Source: Elusimicrobiaceae bacterium (lineage in GTDB: Bacteria > Elusimicrobiota > Elusimicrobia > Elusimicrobiales > Elusimicrobiaceae). Taken from it: a stretch of 46,448 nt of DNA. The notes beneath the pieces were generated by a model that saw nothing but the letters and a program-made list of their open reading frames with translations, was not told where the DNA came from and ran no database searches. The stretch lies in the NCBI GenBank assembly GCA_016282685.1, contig JAEELM010000002.1, positions 1 through 46,448 of the forward strand, read 5' to 3'. Shown one piece after another: positions 32,822-40,951 of this stretch; position 1 is the stretch's first letter, and each line of letters begins with the position of its first letter. The translations under genes were made by a program, and so were the position numbers.

Positions 32822-33567
32822 TGAGTACAATTTTAGCCAAGAAACCTTCTACTCTTACAGATGTTCCTATGCATTATTGCCCGGGTTGCGGCCATGGAAT
32901 TGTGCATCGCTTACTTGCGGAAACATTTGAAGAACTTAACATTGCCGACCGCGTAATTGGCATTGCACCGGTAGGTTGTGCAGTGTTTGCCGACGATTAT
33001 TTTACGTGCGATACTGTCCAGGGAGCGCATGGCCGCGGGCCGGCTATCGCTACCGGGGTAAAACGCTCCAAGCCGGAGGCTATTGTATTTTCCTATCAGG
33101 GAGATGGGGACCTTGCCTCTATCGGTATGGCAGAAATTGTTCATGCGGCAGTGCGCAGTGAAAATATCACGGTGATATTCATCAACAATGCTATTTACGG
33201 AATGACCGGTGGGCAAATGGCTCCTACTACATTGGTGGGGCAAGTGGCCACCACGGCCCCAAAAGGACGTGACCCAAAATTGCAAGGTTGGCCTATTAAT
33301 ATGTGTGAAATGCTTGCACAGATTACCGGTTCAAAATATTTAGCGCGTGTGGCAGTAGATACGCCACAAAATGTGATGAAAGCAAAAGCCTGCATCAAAA
33401 AAGCATTTGAAAATCAGGTGAATAAAGTTGGGTTTTCAATGGTAGAAGTAATTTCCCAATGCCCTACTAACTGGCACGCTTCGGTGGAACAAGCACTTGA
33501 ATTTGTACGTACCAAAATGATGCCACAGTATCCGTTAGGGGTTTTTAAAGACGAGGGGGCCAAATAA
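32821..33567 (+). CDS. 2-oxoacid:ferredoxin oxidoreductase subunit beta (TPP-binding)
   Basis: The 248-residue thiamine pyrophosphate subunit. HYCPGCGHGIVHRLL near the N-terminus and FSYQGDGDLASIGMAEIVHAA (TPP motif GDGD...) followed by NNAIYGMTGGQMAPTT are characteristic. Its start shares a base with the alpha stop and its own stop shares a base with the gamma start, so stoichiometric, coupled translation is expected. Confidence 0.92.
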   Translation: MSTILAKKPSTLTDVPMHYCPGCGHGIVHRLLAETFEELNIADRVIGIAPVGCAVFADDYFTCDTVQGAHGRGPAIATGVKRSKPEAIVFSYQGDGDLASIGMAEIVHAAVRSENITVIFINNAIYGMTGGQMAPTTLVGQVATTAPKGRDPKLQGWPINMCEMLAQITGSKYLARVAVDTPQNVMKAKACIKKAFENQVNKVGFSMVEVISQCPTNWHASVEQALEFVRTKMMPQYPLGVFKDEGAK

Positions 33568-34103
33568 TGTACCAAGGAATTCGTATAGCAGGTTTTGGCG
33601 GCCAAGGTGTTGTTTCGGCAGGTATTCTGCTGGCCCAGGCAGGTGTAGAGAGTAAATTAAATGCCAGTTGGTTGCCTTCTTATGGACCGGAAATGCGTGG
33701 CGGAACAGCGAACTGTTCGGTTGTTGTAACAGATGGAGAAGTTTATACTCCCATTGTGTCTGTACCGGATACGGTCATTGTAATGAATGAGCCTTCTTTA
33801 CCGAAATTTGAACCTATGCTCAAACCGGGCGGCCTTTTAATTTTGAATAGCTCTTTGGTTAATTCCCGCCCTGAACGTAAAGATATTCAAGTGCTTTGTG
33901 TGCCCTGTAACCAAATCGCCGAACAAGTAGGCTTGGCCCGTGTAGCCAATTTGGTGGCCCTGGGTGCGTTTGTAAAAGCAACGAAAGCGGTTACGTTAGA
34001 AAGCATAGCACATGCTATGAAAAAAGTTTATAAACGGGCTAAACCGGAAATGCTAGCTCTAAACCAAAAAGCATTGCAAGCCGGTTTTGATGCTGTAAAA
34101 TAA
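33567..34103 (+). CDS. 2-oxoacid:ferredoxin oxidoreductase subunit gamma
   Basis: The 178-residue gamma subunit. IRIAGFGGQGVVSAGILLAQAG at the N-terminus and SWLPSYGPEMRGGTANCSVVV (residues ~30-50) are the POR gamma-family signatures; the rest includes NLVALGAFVKATKAVT. Last gene of the four-gene operon, followed 14 bases later by a strong terminator. Confidence 0.92.
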   Translation: MYQGIRIAGFGGQGVVSAGILLAQAGVESKLNASWLPSYGPEMRGGTANCSVVVTDGEVYTPIVSVPDTVIVMNEPSLPKFEPMLKPGGLLILNSSLVNSRPERKDIQVLCVPCNQIAEQVGLARVANLVALGAFVKATKAVTLESIAHAMKKVYKRAKPEMLALNQKALQAGFDAVK

Positions 34104-34117
34104 ATTTCGTTAAGAGG

Positions 34118-34149
34118 TAGCAGCACTCTACGGAGTGCTGCTATTTTTT
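34118..34149 (+). terminator. intrinsic terminator after the 2-oxoacid oxidoreductase operon
   Basis: Perfect 11-bp stem TAGCAGCACTC (34118-34128) / GAGTGCTGCTA (34133-34143) with a TACG tetraloop closed by C-G (a UNCG-type loop in RNA), then TTTTTT. The stem overlaps the stop codon of the convergent MFS gene. Confidence 0.92.
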
Positions 34150-35321
34150 GTCCAAAAATGACAAGCCAATACCCCTGGTATGAGAACCAAACTGGCCACT
34201 GCAACAGCTACTCTTAAATTCCATTGATCGGACATCCATCCTACCAACGAGGGGGATATGGCATCTCCTAACAAATGAATGATGAATATATTACAGGCAA
34301 ATGCCATAGAACGGATAGCGGGGGAAGTGGTTTCAACCAATGCCGCGGCGATAGCTCCTGTAGGAATAAAGAGTATAAAAAGTGCCGTTCCCAGGCAAAT
34401 CCACGTTATAATGGTGGGTGCCGGTAATAGCGTAAGCCAACAAAAAGGTAATGCGGCTAAAAAAGAAAAGCCAATCAATTGGCAGTAAGCATGGGCTATA
34501 CGCGTATGAAACCATTGCGCTAATTTCCCTCCGGCCAAAGTACCCAAAGCTCCGCATCCTATAACCATCCCCCCGAAATAAAGCCCGGCGTGGGCTGTAT
34601 CCAACCCAAGGTAACGGTGTAAATACATGGGCATCCACGCGGCCAATCCGCCCATCAAAAAAGTGCTCATGGCCTGTGCAAAACATACACTCAAAAAAGG
34701 TTTATTTTTTAAGAGAGGTAAATAATCAGCAAGGGAGGGCCCGTTATGGGTTGATCCGGAGGGGTGTCTGTTATCTTTAACTCCTGCAAAAAACCACAGT
34801 CCCAAAAATATACCGGGAATCCCCGCCGCAAGAAAAGCAGCGCGCCATCCCCAATGCTGTCCTACTAATCCTCCCAGCGCGTAACCCAATGCACTGCCTA
34901 AAGGCAGGGCAAGTCCAAAAGCGGCCAAAATAAAGGCATGCTTTTTTTTAGGATAGTGTTCTGCTAGAAACGGTTGTGCAATGGTAGTAAATCCGCCTTC
35001 TCCCACGCCGATAAGAGATCGGGAGATAAGTAAAGAAAGATAACGGGCAGACGTAGCGCAGGCCATCGTGGCTCCACTCCACAAAAGAGCACTTATCCCA
35101 ATCAGGCGATGGCGGGCCATACGGTCTGCCAAATACCCCATTATTGGGGCATAGCACATATAGACCAGCATAAAAGCAGAGGCCAAAGTTCCCAATTGGA
35201 AATCGGTTAATTGTAAGTCTGTATGTATAAGTGGAAAAACTGCATAGAGAACTTGTCTGTCTGTGTAATTGAGCAGATTTAACAGAAACAAAAGAATAAA
35301 AATGGACTTGTTGTTTTGCAT
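34128..35321 (-). CDS. MFS transporter
   Basis: A 397-residue major facilitator protein with about 12 membrane segments. Seen: LNYTDRQVLYAVFP at the end of helix 1, the A-motif-like GYLADRMARHRLIG between helices 2 and 3, SRSLIGVGEGGFTTIAQPFLAEHYP in helix 4, and GWRAAFLAAGIPGIFLGLW in helix 6. The NYTDR and GVGEG patterns recall the spinster-like (Spns) and related MFS groups. Substrate cannot be inferred. AAGAGAAAT precedes the ATG; 69 bases separate it from the divergent pilin gene, so both promoters share that gap. Confidence 0.88.
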   Translation of the reverse strand: MQNNKSIFILLFLLNLLNYTDRQVLYAVFPLIHTDLQLTDFQLGTLASAFMLVYMCYAPIMGYLADRMARHRLIGISALLWSGATMACATSARYLSLLISRSLIGVGEGGFTTIAQPFLAEHYPKKKHAFILAAFGLALPLGSALGYALGGLVGQHWGWRAAFLAAGIPGIFLGLWFFAGVKDNRHPSGSTHNGPSLADYLPLLKNKPFLSVCFAQAMSTFLMGGLAAWMPMYLHRYLGLDTAHAGLYFGGMVIGCGALGTLAGGKLAQWFHTRIAHAYCQLIGFSFLAALPFCWLTLLPAPTIITWICLGTALFILFIPTGAIAAALVETTSPAIRSMAFACNIFIIHLLGDAISPSLVGWMSDQWNLRVAVAVASLVLIPGVLACHFWTKNSSTP

Positions 35322-35365
35322 ATTTCTCTTATTCTATAAAAAAAGGCACTTGCCTGAATTTTTTA

Positions 35366-35371
35366 TATAAT
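35366..35371 (+). promoter_or_regulatory. -10 element for the pilin-like gene
   Basis: TATAAT 19 bases before the start codon, inside TTTTTATATAATACC. TTGCCT (35350-35355) is too near to be its -35, and no better box lies at 17 bases. Followed by a strong GGGAGG ribosome binding site. Confidence 0.4.
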
Positions 35372-35390
35372 ACCCATAAGGGAGGCTTTT

Positions 35391-35918
35391 ATGAAAAAAG
35401 GTTTTACATTGATTGAATTGTTAATTGTAATGGTGTTGGTAGGTGTATTGGTAACGATTGCGCTGCCGAAATATCGCCTTTCGTTGGAGCGTGGCCGTGC
35501 ACAAGAGGGATTTACGTTTCTTCGCCAAGTAGCAGAGAATTTGAATGCTTACTATATTATACACGGAGAGTATCCTTCGACTAGTGGAAGTCCTTCTGAA
35601 ATGAGCCAGTACCTTACTGGAGAAAATGCGAGTGATTATGTCCGCCAGAGATTTTTTGACGAACCAACCGCAAGCGGTATTGGTAGTTCTGGCGGAGTCA
35701 TTCAAGTGAAGCTTCCTCGAAGTGGATTCTATCAATTAAGTGCGCTTCTGGAAAGAGGAGAGTTAGTAGCATTTCGGTGTTCGCAAGGAACTAGCGGTGA
35801 TGCACAAGAGTATGAAGAGTACTGCCAAACTCTTGGCTTTGTTAAAACCGGTAATAGATACCTTTTAACAACCGGTGGAAACACGAACAATATAAATAGT
35901 GACTTCAAAGATGATTAG
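35391..35918 (+). CDS. type IV pilin-like / pseudopilin protein
   Basis: Prepilin with the class III signal: [21 protein letters not shown], to be cut by prepilin peptidase after G4, leaving F1 and the conserved E5, followed by an N-terminal helix reading TIALPKYRLSLERGRAQEG. The 175-residue protein has a unique C-terminal half with a Cys pair (FRCSQG ... EEYCQTL), perhaps a D-region disulfide. It stands alone: no pilus assembly gene is adjacent. GGGAGG precedes the ATG. Could be a major pilin, minor pilin or type II secretion pseudopilin. Confidence 0.88.
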   Translation: MKKGFTLIELLIVMVLVGVLVTIALPKYRLSLERGRAQEGFTFLRQVAENLNAYYIIHGEYPSTSGSPSEMSQYLTGENASDYVRQRFFDEPTASGIGSSGGVIQVKLPRSGFYQLSALLERGELVAFRCSQGTSGDAQEYEEYCQTLGFVKTGNRYLLTTGGNTNNINSDFKDD

Positions 35919-35920
35919 TC

Positions 35921-36376
35921 CTATTTGCGATTTTGCCGTAACGTTTCAAATAGTACAATTGCCGCAGAGGAAGATAAATTTAAAGACCGTACTGGCCCCG
36001 TCATTGGGATGGTGAACAGGCGGTCTTTATAAATTTCATAAAATTCTTTGGGAAGGCCAAATCCCTCAGCCCCAAACACTAAAAAAGCATCTGCCGGGAT
36101 GGGTACGTCCCAGTAGGCAGTAGTGCCTTTGGTGGAAAGGAAGAACAACTTTTCACGTGCGGGTTTTTCGTTTTCTAAAAACAACTCCCACGTTTCATAA
36201 CGGCGGTAATCTAAATTAGGCCAGTAATCCAGGCCTGATCTTCGTATTTCTTTGGAAGCAATCTTAAATCCCAATTTTCCCACTAAATGCAACCGCGTTC
36301 CCGTTGCCACGCAAGAACGGCCGATATTGCCGGTATTAAAAGGGATCTCGGGGTTTACAAGCACAATGTTCAACAT
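35921..36376 (-). CDS. trmL: tRNA (cytidine(34)-2'-O)-methyltransferase
   Basis: SPOUT-class enzyme that 2'-O-methylates the wobble base of tRNA-Leu isoacceptors. The 151-residue protein begins MLNIVLVNPEIPFNTGNIGRS, matching TrmL, and ends with the knot region FLVFGAEGFGLPKEF, IPMTGPVRSLNLSSSAAIVLFE. I use ATG 36376 since relatives start at this MLNIVL; an in-frame TTG three codons upstream is less likely. It ends three bases from the convergent pilin gene. No ribosome binding site is evident. Confidence 0.93.
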   Translation of the reverse strand: MLNIVLVNPEIPFNTGNIGRSCVATGTRLHLVGKLGFKIASKEIRRSGLDYWPNLDYRRYETWELFLENEKPAREKLFFLSTKGTTAYWDVPIPADAFLVFGAEGFGLPKEFYEIYKDRLFTIPMTGPVRSLNLSSSAAIVLFETLRQNRK

Positions 36377-36428
36377 AAAACACAAGAGCTATCCACTGGA
36401 AATTTACTTTGCGGGCCCAACCGAAATA

Positions 36429-38993
36429 TTATTCTTCCCAACGGATAAACAGCGGTGTTAAGATGCTGGGCAAAGCCGGGTTCTTGGGGAGAACACGCAA
36501 AGCATAATCTTGACGCCCACTATTAACGGGGGACATAGACACCTCATAAATGTATGCTTCATTTTCTTTGCCGGTGCAATTCATGGCAATAGCTACTTTC
36601 TTTACGATATCGCCCAGTGTTCCGCGGCGGCCCAAGTATAATTCTACTTGCACGTCTTCCGGTGATAAATTACCCAAAGAAACACGTGCTTTAAAATGCA
36701 CTTGAGAACCCATCAAAATGGCATTTTCTACCGGTGGGGTAATATCCGTTACGGCCACACGATACCAATTGTCCGCTATTTTTTTGCGCCAATCAGCTAC
36801 AGACTGTACTTTACCGTTTTCATTTAATCCCAGTCCATAATTGTGCGCGGGCACATAAAATTTTTCATAGTATTCTTTTACCATGCGGTGGGTATTAAAG
36901 AACGGAACAATATGTTTGATCGATTCTTTTACCAGTACCATCCATGCAGCGGAATAACCTTTTCCTTCTTCTTTGGCGTAGTAAGTAGGGGCAATTTCTT
37001 GTTCAATTAGGCTATACAAAGATTCTGCTTCCACTCCGTCGCGTTCGGCTTCTGTTTTGTAATTTTCGGGGCCACCGATAGACCACCCGAACTCACACGG
37101 GCCTACTTCATCCCACCAACCATCCAGCACAGACAAGGCCAGTGCCCCGTTGAGTGCTGCTTTCATTCCGCTAGTACCGCTGGCTTCCATAGGGCGGATA
37201 GGGTTATTAAGCCAAATATCTACCCCTTGTACCATATAGCGGGCCACGTTCATATTGTAATCTTCCAGGAAGACAATTTTATTTTTGAAACGCGGATCGT
37301 TTTGAGTAAGGTTTACGATCAGTTTAATAAATTCTTTTCCGGCAGTATCGGCAGGATGTGCTTTGCCGGCAAATACAAACTGGACCGGGCGTTTGGGGTT
37401 GTTGATGATTTTGTCCAAACGGTTCAAATCTTTGAACAATAGTGTTGCACGTTTATAAGTGGCAAATCGCCGTGCAAAGCCGATAGTAAGCACGTCTTCC
37501 TTGAGCACATGGTTGCTTGATTTTTTGACACTTAACATGTCAAACCCTTGGCGGGTAAGTTGACGGGCAATACGTTCCCTTGCCATGGAGATAAGTTTAT
37601 TTTTACGCATGGCATGTACATTCCATAATTCTTCGTTTGGAATATTGTCAATATGATCCCAAATATGAGCAGCGGAAGGATCCATCTCTCCCAATTGGTC
37701 ATTGTTGAAAAGATAGCGGCGGAACAGTTCGTTGAGTTCATGGGAAATCCAAGAAGAGCTGTGTACCCCGTTGGTAATGCTGGATATCGGCACTTCGCTG
37801 ACTGGCAAATCGGGCCACAGATTATGCCACATTTCGCGGCTTACCCGTCCGTGTAATTGAGCAACCCCGTTGCAGAAAGCCGCCAAACGCAAGGCTACCA
37901 CAGTCATGCAATACATGGGGGCATCTTTTGTCTCTTTACCCAAAGCCAAAAAATCATCCCAAGACAGGCCCATTTCATTGGCGTAATAGGCCATATATTT
38001 ACGTACAAGTTCCGGATCGAAATGTTCATTCCCGGCGATTACGGGAGTATGGGTGGTAAATACGGAAGTAGTCCATACTTTTTCACGTGCCTGGGCGAAC
38101 GTCAATTTTTGGGTGCGCATCAAATCGATAATGCGTTCAAAAAGTAAGAAAGCGCTGTGCCCTTCGTTGATGTGGTAAACGGTAGGATAAATTCCCATAG
38201 CGTTTAATGCTTTTACACCACCAATGCCCAACACTACTTCCTGACGAATGCGATTTTCCCGGTCTCCTCCGTACAATTTCTCTGTAATAGCACGTTGGGC
38301 GGGGGTGTTTTCTTGCAAATTAGTGTCCAAGAGGAACAAGGAAGTACGCCCTATCGGCACGCGCCAAATGCAAGCTTTGACGGTTTCGTTTCCTAAGCGA
38401 ATATCTATTGTAATATCTTTTCCGTCTTTTGTAACGCGCTCTACCGGCATATGGGCCCAATCGTTATCAGGATACTCTTCGTTTTGCCAACCTTCGCGAT
38501 TTAGTACCTGGCGAACGTATCCTTGTTTGTAGAATAAACCTACCCCGATAATCGGCATGCCCAAATCGCTGGCAGATTTCATGTGATCTCCGGCCAACAT
38601 ACCTAACCCGCCGGAATAAATAGGCAATCCTTCTCCAATTCCGTACTCCATGGAGAAGTAGGCCGTTACCATTTGACCGTTTTCATGGTGGTGTTCTTTG
38701 TACCAGGTGTGTTGATTGTTTTTGTAATTATAGTAGGCTTCTTTTACTTCGTTTAAGTTACGTACAAAATTTTCGTCTTGACTTAATTCTTCAAAGCGTT
38801 TTTGCGGTACGCATCCTAAGAACCACTTCGGATTGCGTTTGGAAGCGGTCCACAATTCGGCATCTACCTGTACGAAAAGCCAGATGGCTTTCCAGTTCCA
38901 AGTGAACCACATATCATTGGCAAGTTCTTCCAAAAATTTGATATTTTCCGGCAAATTCGGTTGTACGTTAAACGAATGAATTTTCATTTTCAA
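36429..38993 (-). CDS. glgP: alpha-glucan family phosphorylase
   Basis: Phosphorolytic enzyme releasing glucose-1-phosphate from glycogen or maltodextrin. The 854-residue protein has the TIGR02094-type N-terminus (NIKFLEELANDMWFTWNWKAI), STEY-like block AYFSMEYGIGEGLPIYSGGLGMLAGDH, HINEGHSAFL, FTTHTPVIAGNE, and the PLP region EASGTSGMKAALNGALALSVLDGWW. This is the archaeal/bacterial maltodextrin-phosphorylase-like subgroup, larger than T. maritima-type relatives only by its C-terminal beta domain (IRWEE end). ATG 38993 and ATG 38987 are both possible. No other glycogen genes are adjacent. Confidence 0.93.
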   Translation of the reverse strand: MKMKIHSFNVQPNLPENIKFLEELANDMWFTWNWKAIWLFVQVDAELWTASKRNPKWFLGCVPQKRFEELSQDENFVRNLNEVKEAYYNYKNNQHTWYKEHHHENGQMVTAYFSMEYGIGEGLPIYSGGLGMLAGDHMKSASDLGMPIIGVGLFYKQGYVRQVLNREGWQNEEYPDNDWAHMPVERVTKDGKDITIDIRLGNETVKACIWRVPIGRTSLFLLDTNLQENTPAQRAITEKLYGGDRENRIRQEVVLGIGGVKALNAMGIYPTVYHINEGHSAFLLFERIIDLMRTQKLTFAQAREKVWTTSVFTTHTPVIAGNEHFDPELVRKYMAYYANEMGLSWDDFLALGKETKDAPMYCMTVVALRLAAFCNGVAQLHGRVSREMWHNLWPDLPVSEVPISSITNGVHSSSWISHELNELFRRYLFNNDQLGEMDPSAAHIWDHIDNIPNEELWNVHAMRKNKLISMARERIARQLTRQGFDMLSVKKSSNHVLKEDVLTIGFARRFATYKRATLLFKDLNRLDKIINNPKRPVQFVFAGKAHPADTAGKEFIKLIVNLTQNDPRFKNKIVFLEDYNMNVARYMVQGVDIWLNNPIRPMEASGTSGMKAALNGALALSVLDGWWDEVGPCEFGWSIGGPENYKTEAERDGVEAESLYSLIEQEIAPTYYAKEEGKGYSAAWMVLVKESIKHIVPFFNTHRMVKEYYEKFYVPAHNYGLGLNENGKVQSVADWRKKIADNWYRVAVTDITPPVENAILMGSQVHFKARVSLGNLSPEDVQVELYLGRRGTLGDIVKKVAIAMNCTGKENEAYIYEVSMSPVNSGRQDYALRVLPKNPALPSILTPLFIRWEE

Positions 38994-39018
38994 ACCCCAT
39001 GTCTGTAAAGATAACTAG

Positions 39019-39024
39019 ATTATA
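39019..39024 (-). promoter_or_regulatory. -10 element upstream of glgP
   Basis: Perfect TATAAT on the minus strand 25 bases before the glgP start; TTGCGC lies 19 bases further upstream, a slightly long spacing. Confidence 0.4.
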
Positions 39025-39098
39025 TAAAATCTACGCGTTCTATGCGCAACTAAAGATTCACAACTTAAGGATTCAATCGGTGCGTAAGAGAAAGATTC

Positions 39099-40160
39099 TC
39101 ACGATAAAACGGCACTTAAAATAACGAAATAAGCAATCATAAGGGCCATTCCCAAACCGAAAGCTGATTGAGCCCATTCTTTACTCTTAATGCCTAATTT
39201 GGAAGCACAAATGATGTTGGGTATATTCCCCGGGATTAACATTCCGCCGGAAATGATTAAACTTACCAAAAGGAAGGTTAGGGTTTTGTCTGCAATGGCA
39301 GGTGTGATTTCGATGGCGGCCAATGTGGCGTTATCCAAAACGGCCGATAGCATATTAATCCAATATAACCAACCTGCGTGTAAGTGGATAATGGTTTTGA
39401 GGGCCAATGGTTTTAAGCCATCTCCTAAAAATGTTAAAGCCATGACGAACAAATACACTTTTCCAGCTCGAATAAAGATGCTTTTGACGGTATGTTCGTT
39501 GGCAGTGTCGACGGTTTTGGCCCCTGGAGCGTGGGAGATAGTCCCTTCTCTAAGGGAACTGGCCATCCCTGCCATGAAAAGCACTCCCCCTAAAACATAC
39601 CATCCCAAGTGGTCTATTAAATAGAAGAACCCGGCGTAGTGCGGAGCTCCGGAAAGTTTAGAAATAACAACGGTTCCCAATGGTTCCCCGATAGCTGTTA
39701 AGATTGCGCCCATACCAATTGCGTAACAAGCGAACACAACTAATTTAATGCGTCCTCGGCGTTCCAATGGAAGCATTACTGTTACTTCGGCCAGAATGAG
39801 GGCAGCAATGATGGCAGTGATGATGCTGGAGGATAATCCCAAGATGACGACGATAGAAAACAATGTCCAACGTAAACCTAATCCTTTAACAGCTAATTGG
39901 GTCAATTTTTGCAATTGAGAATGAAACTGACGAAATAATAAGCCCGCGATCAATACGGCCGCAGTAATTTTAATGGGGTCTTCAAGAGCTGTTTTTACTA
40001 AGTGCCAATTCCACGTGTGAGAAACCGTAACGGCACCAATTCCACAGATAAACAAAAATGCTTCTAAATTTTCTTCTACTTTATGGAGGGTAAGCGGTAA
40101 AATAAAAACAATAGCAATCAGCAGAGAAAGTAGAACAGTTTGAACCAACGTTAATTCCAT
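39099..40160 (-). CDS. DUF1646 family membrane protein (predicted cation transporter)
   Basis: A 353-residue, very hydrophobic protein with roughly ten membrane segments, resembling the DUF1646/COG4756 family: LPLTLHKVEENLEAFLFICG near the N-terminus, SSSIITAIIAALILAEV, AIGMGAILTAIGEPLGTVVISKL (an ion-transporter-like G-E-P-L-G-T block), and the C-terminal SGGMLIPGNIPNIICASKLGIKSKEW. The ion specificity is unknown to me. AGGAG precedes the ATG, which is 20 bases downstream of tRNA-Glu on the same strand with no terminator between. Confidence 0.78.
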   Translation of the reverse strand: MELTLVQTVLLSLLIAIVFILPLTLHKVEENLEAFLFICGIGAVTVSHTWNWHLVKTALEDPIKITAAVLIAGLLFRQFHSQLQKLTQLAVKGLGLRWTLFSIVVILGLSSSIITAIIAALILAEVTVMLPLERRGRIKLVVFACYAIGMGAILTAIGEPLGTVVISKLSGAPHYAGFFYLIDHLGWYVLGGVLFMAGMASSLREGTISHAPGAKTVDTANEHTVKSIFIRAGKVYLFVMALTFLGDGLKPLALKTIIHLHAGWLYWINMLSAVLDNATLAAIEITPAIADKTLTFLLVSLIISGGMLIPGNIPNIICASKLGIKSKEWAQSAFGLGMALMIAYFVILSAVLS

Positions 40161-40180
40161 AACACTCCTCTGTAAAAAAC

Positions 40181-40253
40181 GTCCCGTACGAGATTCGAAC
40201 TCGTGATCTCCGCCTTGAGAGGGCGGCGTCCTAGGCCACTAGACGAACGGGAC
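40181..40253 (-). tRNA. tRNA-Glu (CTC)
   Basis: Minus-strand cloverleaf of 73 bases: acceptor GTCCCGT with ACGGGAC, anticodon stem CCGCC/GGCGG around loop CTCTCAA giving anticodon CTC, and T arm with GTTCGAATC. CCA is not encoded. A TAAAAT box (40263-40268, minus strand) ten bases upstream could be its -10. Confidence 0.95.
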
Positions 40254-40295
40254 AGATACTTTATTTTAGCAAATTTCCGGGTATGCGGGCCACTC

Positions 40296-40324
40296 TTGTC
40301 ATTTTTTCTCCAATTTGTTATTCT
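40296..40324 (+). promoter_or_regulatory. promoter positioned for a leaderless pilin-like transcript
   Basis: TTGTCA (40296-40301) and TATTCT (40319-40324) with 17-base spacing. The -10 box ends six bases before the ATG at 40331, so transcription would start at or beside the initiation codon. No Shine-Dalgarno sequence is present. Confidence 0.45.
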
Positions 40325-40330
40325 GAAGCT

Positions 40331-40873
40331 ATGGAAAAAAGACAAGGATTTACGTTAGTCGAGATATTAATTGTTGTTTTGATTATAGGTGTTTTGGCCG
40401 CGCTTGCATTTCCCCAGTACCAGAAATCTATGATACGGGCAAAAAATCGTGAAGCTATTTTGGCCTTGCGTACAATTGCAAAGGGAATTGAAATGTATAA
40501 TTTGGCTAACGGGCCCTTGCCACAAGTGCGTTCAAACGACTTTTCTATTCTGGATATATCAATTCCAAAATCTAAAAATTGGGAGTATATGTTTTTCTGT
40601 TTTGATGAGCACAAGGCGTGTTATATTACCGCAGAGAATCCGAAAGGAGAGAGCATGGCCCCGGACAAAAAATACTATACACTATCCTTGGGGACCAACG
40701 AGCAAGGCCAAGCAGAATTTCCTATAGAAATAGAAGAAAATTATAATACGATGGAAGAAGATGAAAACGGCGAAGAAAGAGTGTTTTATCATGCGTCTAA
40801 TTTAGTTTCTGCTGATTTTTGTAAACAAGTGGGAGGCTTTCCCACAGAAGAAGGGTATTGTACTATTGAGTGA
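40331..40873 (+). CDS. type IV pilin-like / pseudopilin protein
   Basis: A 180-residue prepilin: MEKRQG|FTLVEILIVVLIIGVLA with the prepilin peptidase site after G6 and the conserved Glu at +5, followed by ALAFPQYQKSMIRAKNREAI. The C-terminal part is acidic and has cysteines (FFCFDEHKACYI; DFCKQVGGFPTEEGYC), probably disulfides. I take ATG 40331 because the leader peptide must be short; an in-frame reading from 40283 would put 16 extra residues before it. Solitary gene; ends in a hairpin that precedes ychF. Confidence 0.88.
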   Translation: MEKRQGFTLVEILIVVLIIGVLAALAFPQYQKSMIRAKNREAILALRTIAKGIEMYNLANGPLPQVRSNDFSILDISIPKSKNWEYMFFCFDEHKACYITAENPKGESMAPDKKYYTLSLGTNEQGQAEFPIEIEENYNTMEEDENGEERVFYHASNLVSADFCKQVGGFPTEEGYCTIE

Positions 40874-40894
40874 TTGTTTCGGTTTCTTGCGTCG

Positions 40895-40939
40895 AAAAAT
40901 GCTAAAATATCTATACAGATGTTTTAGCATTTTTCTTTA
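40895..40939 (+). terminator. terminator-like hairpin between the pilin-like gene and ychF
   Basis: AAAAATGCTAAAA (40895-40907) and TTTTAGCATTTTT (40922-40934) make a 13-bp AT-rich stem with a further ATC/GAT pairing in the loop, followed by CTTTAGG. It ends 17 bases before the ychF start codon. Confidence 0.65.
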
Positions 40940-40951
40940 GGAGTTCTTCAT

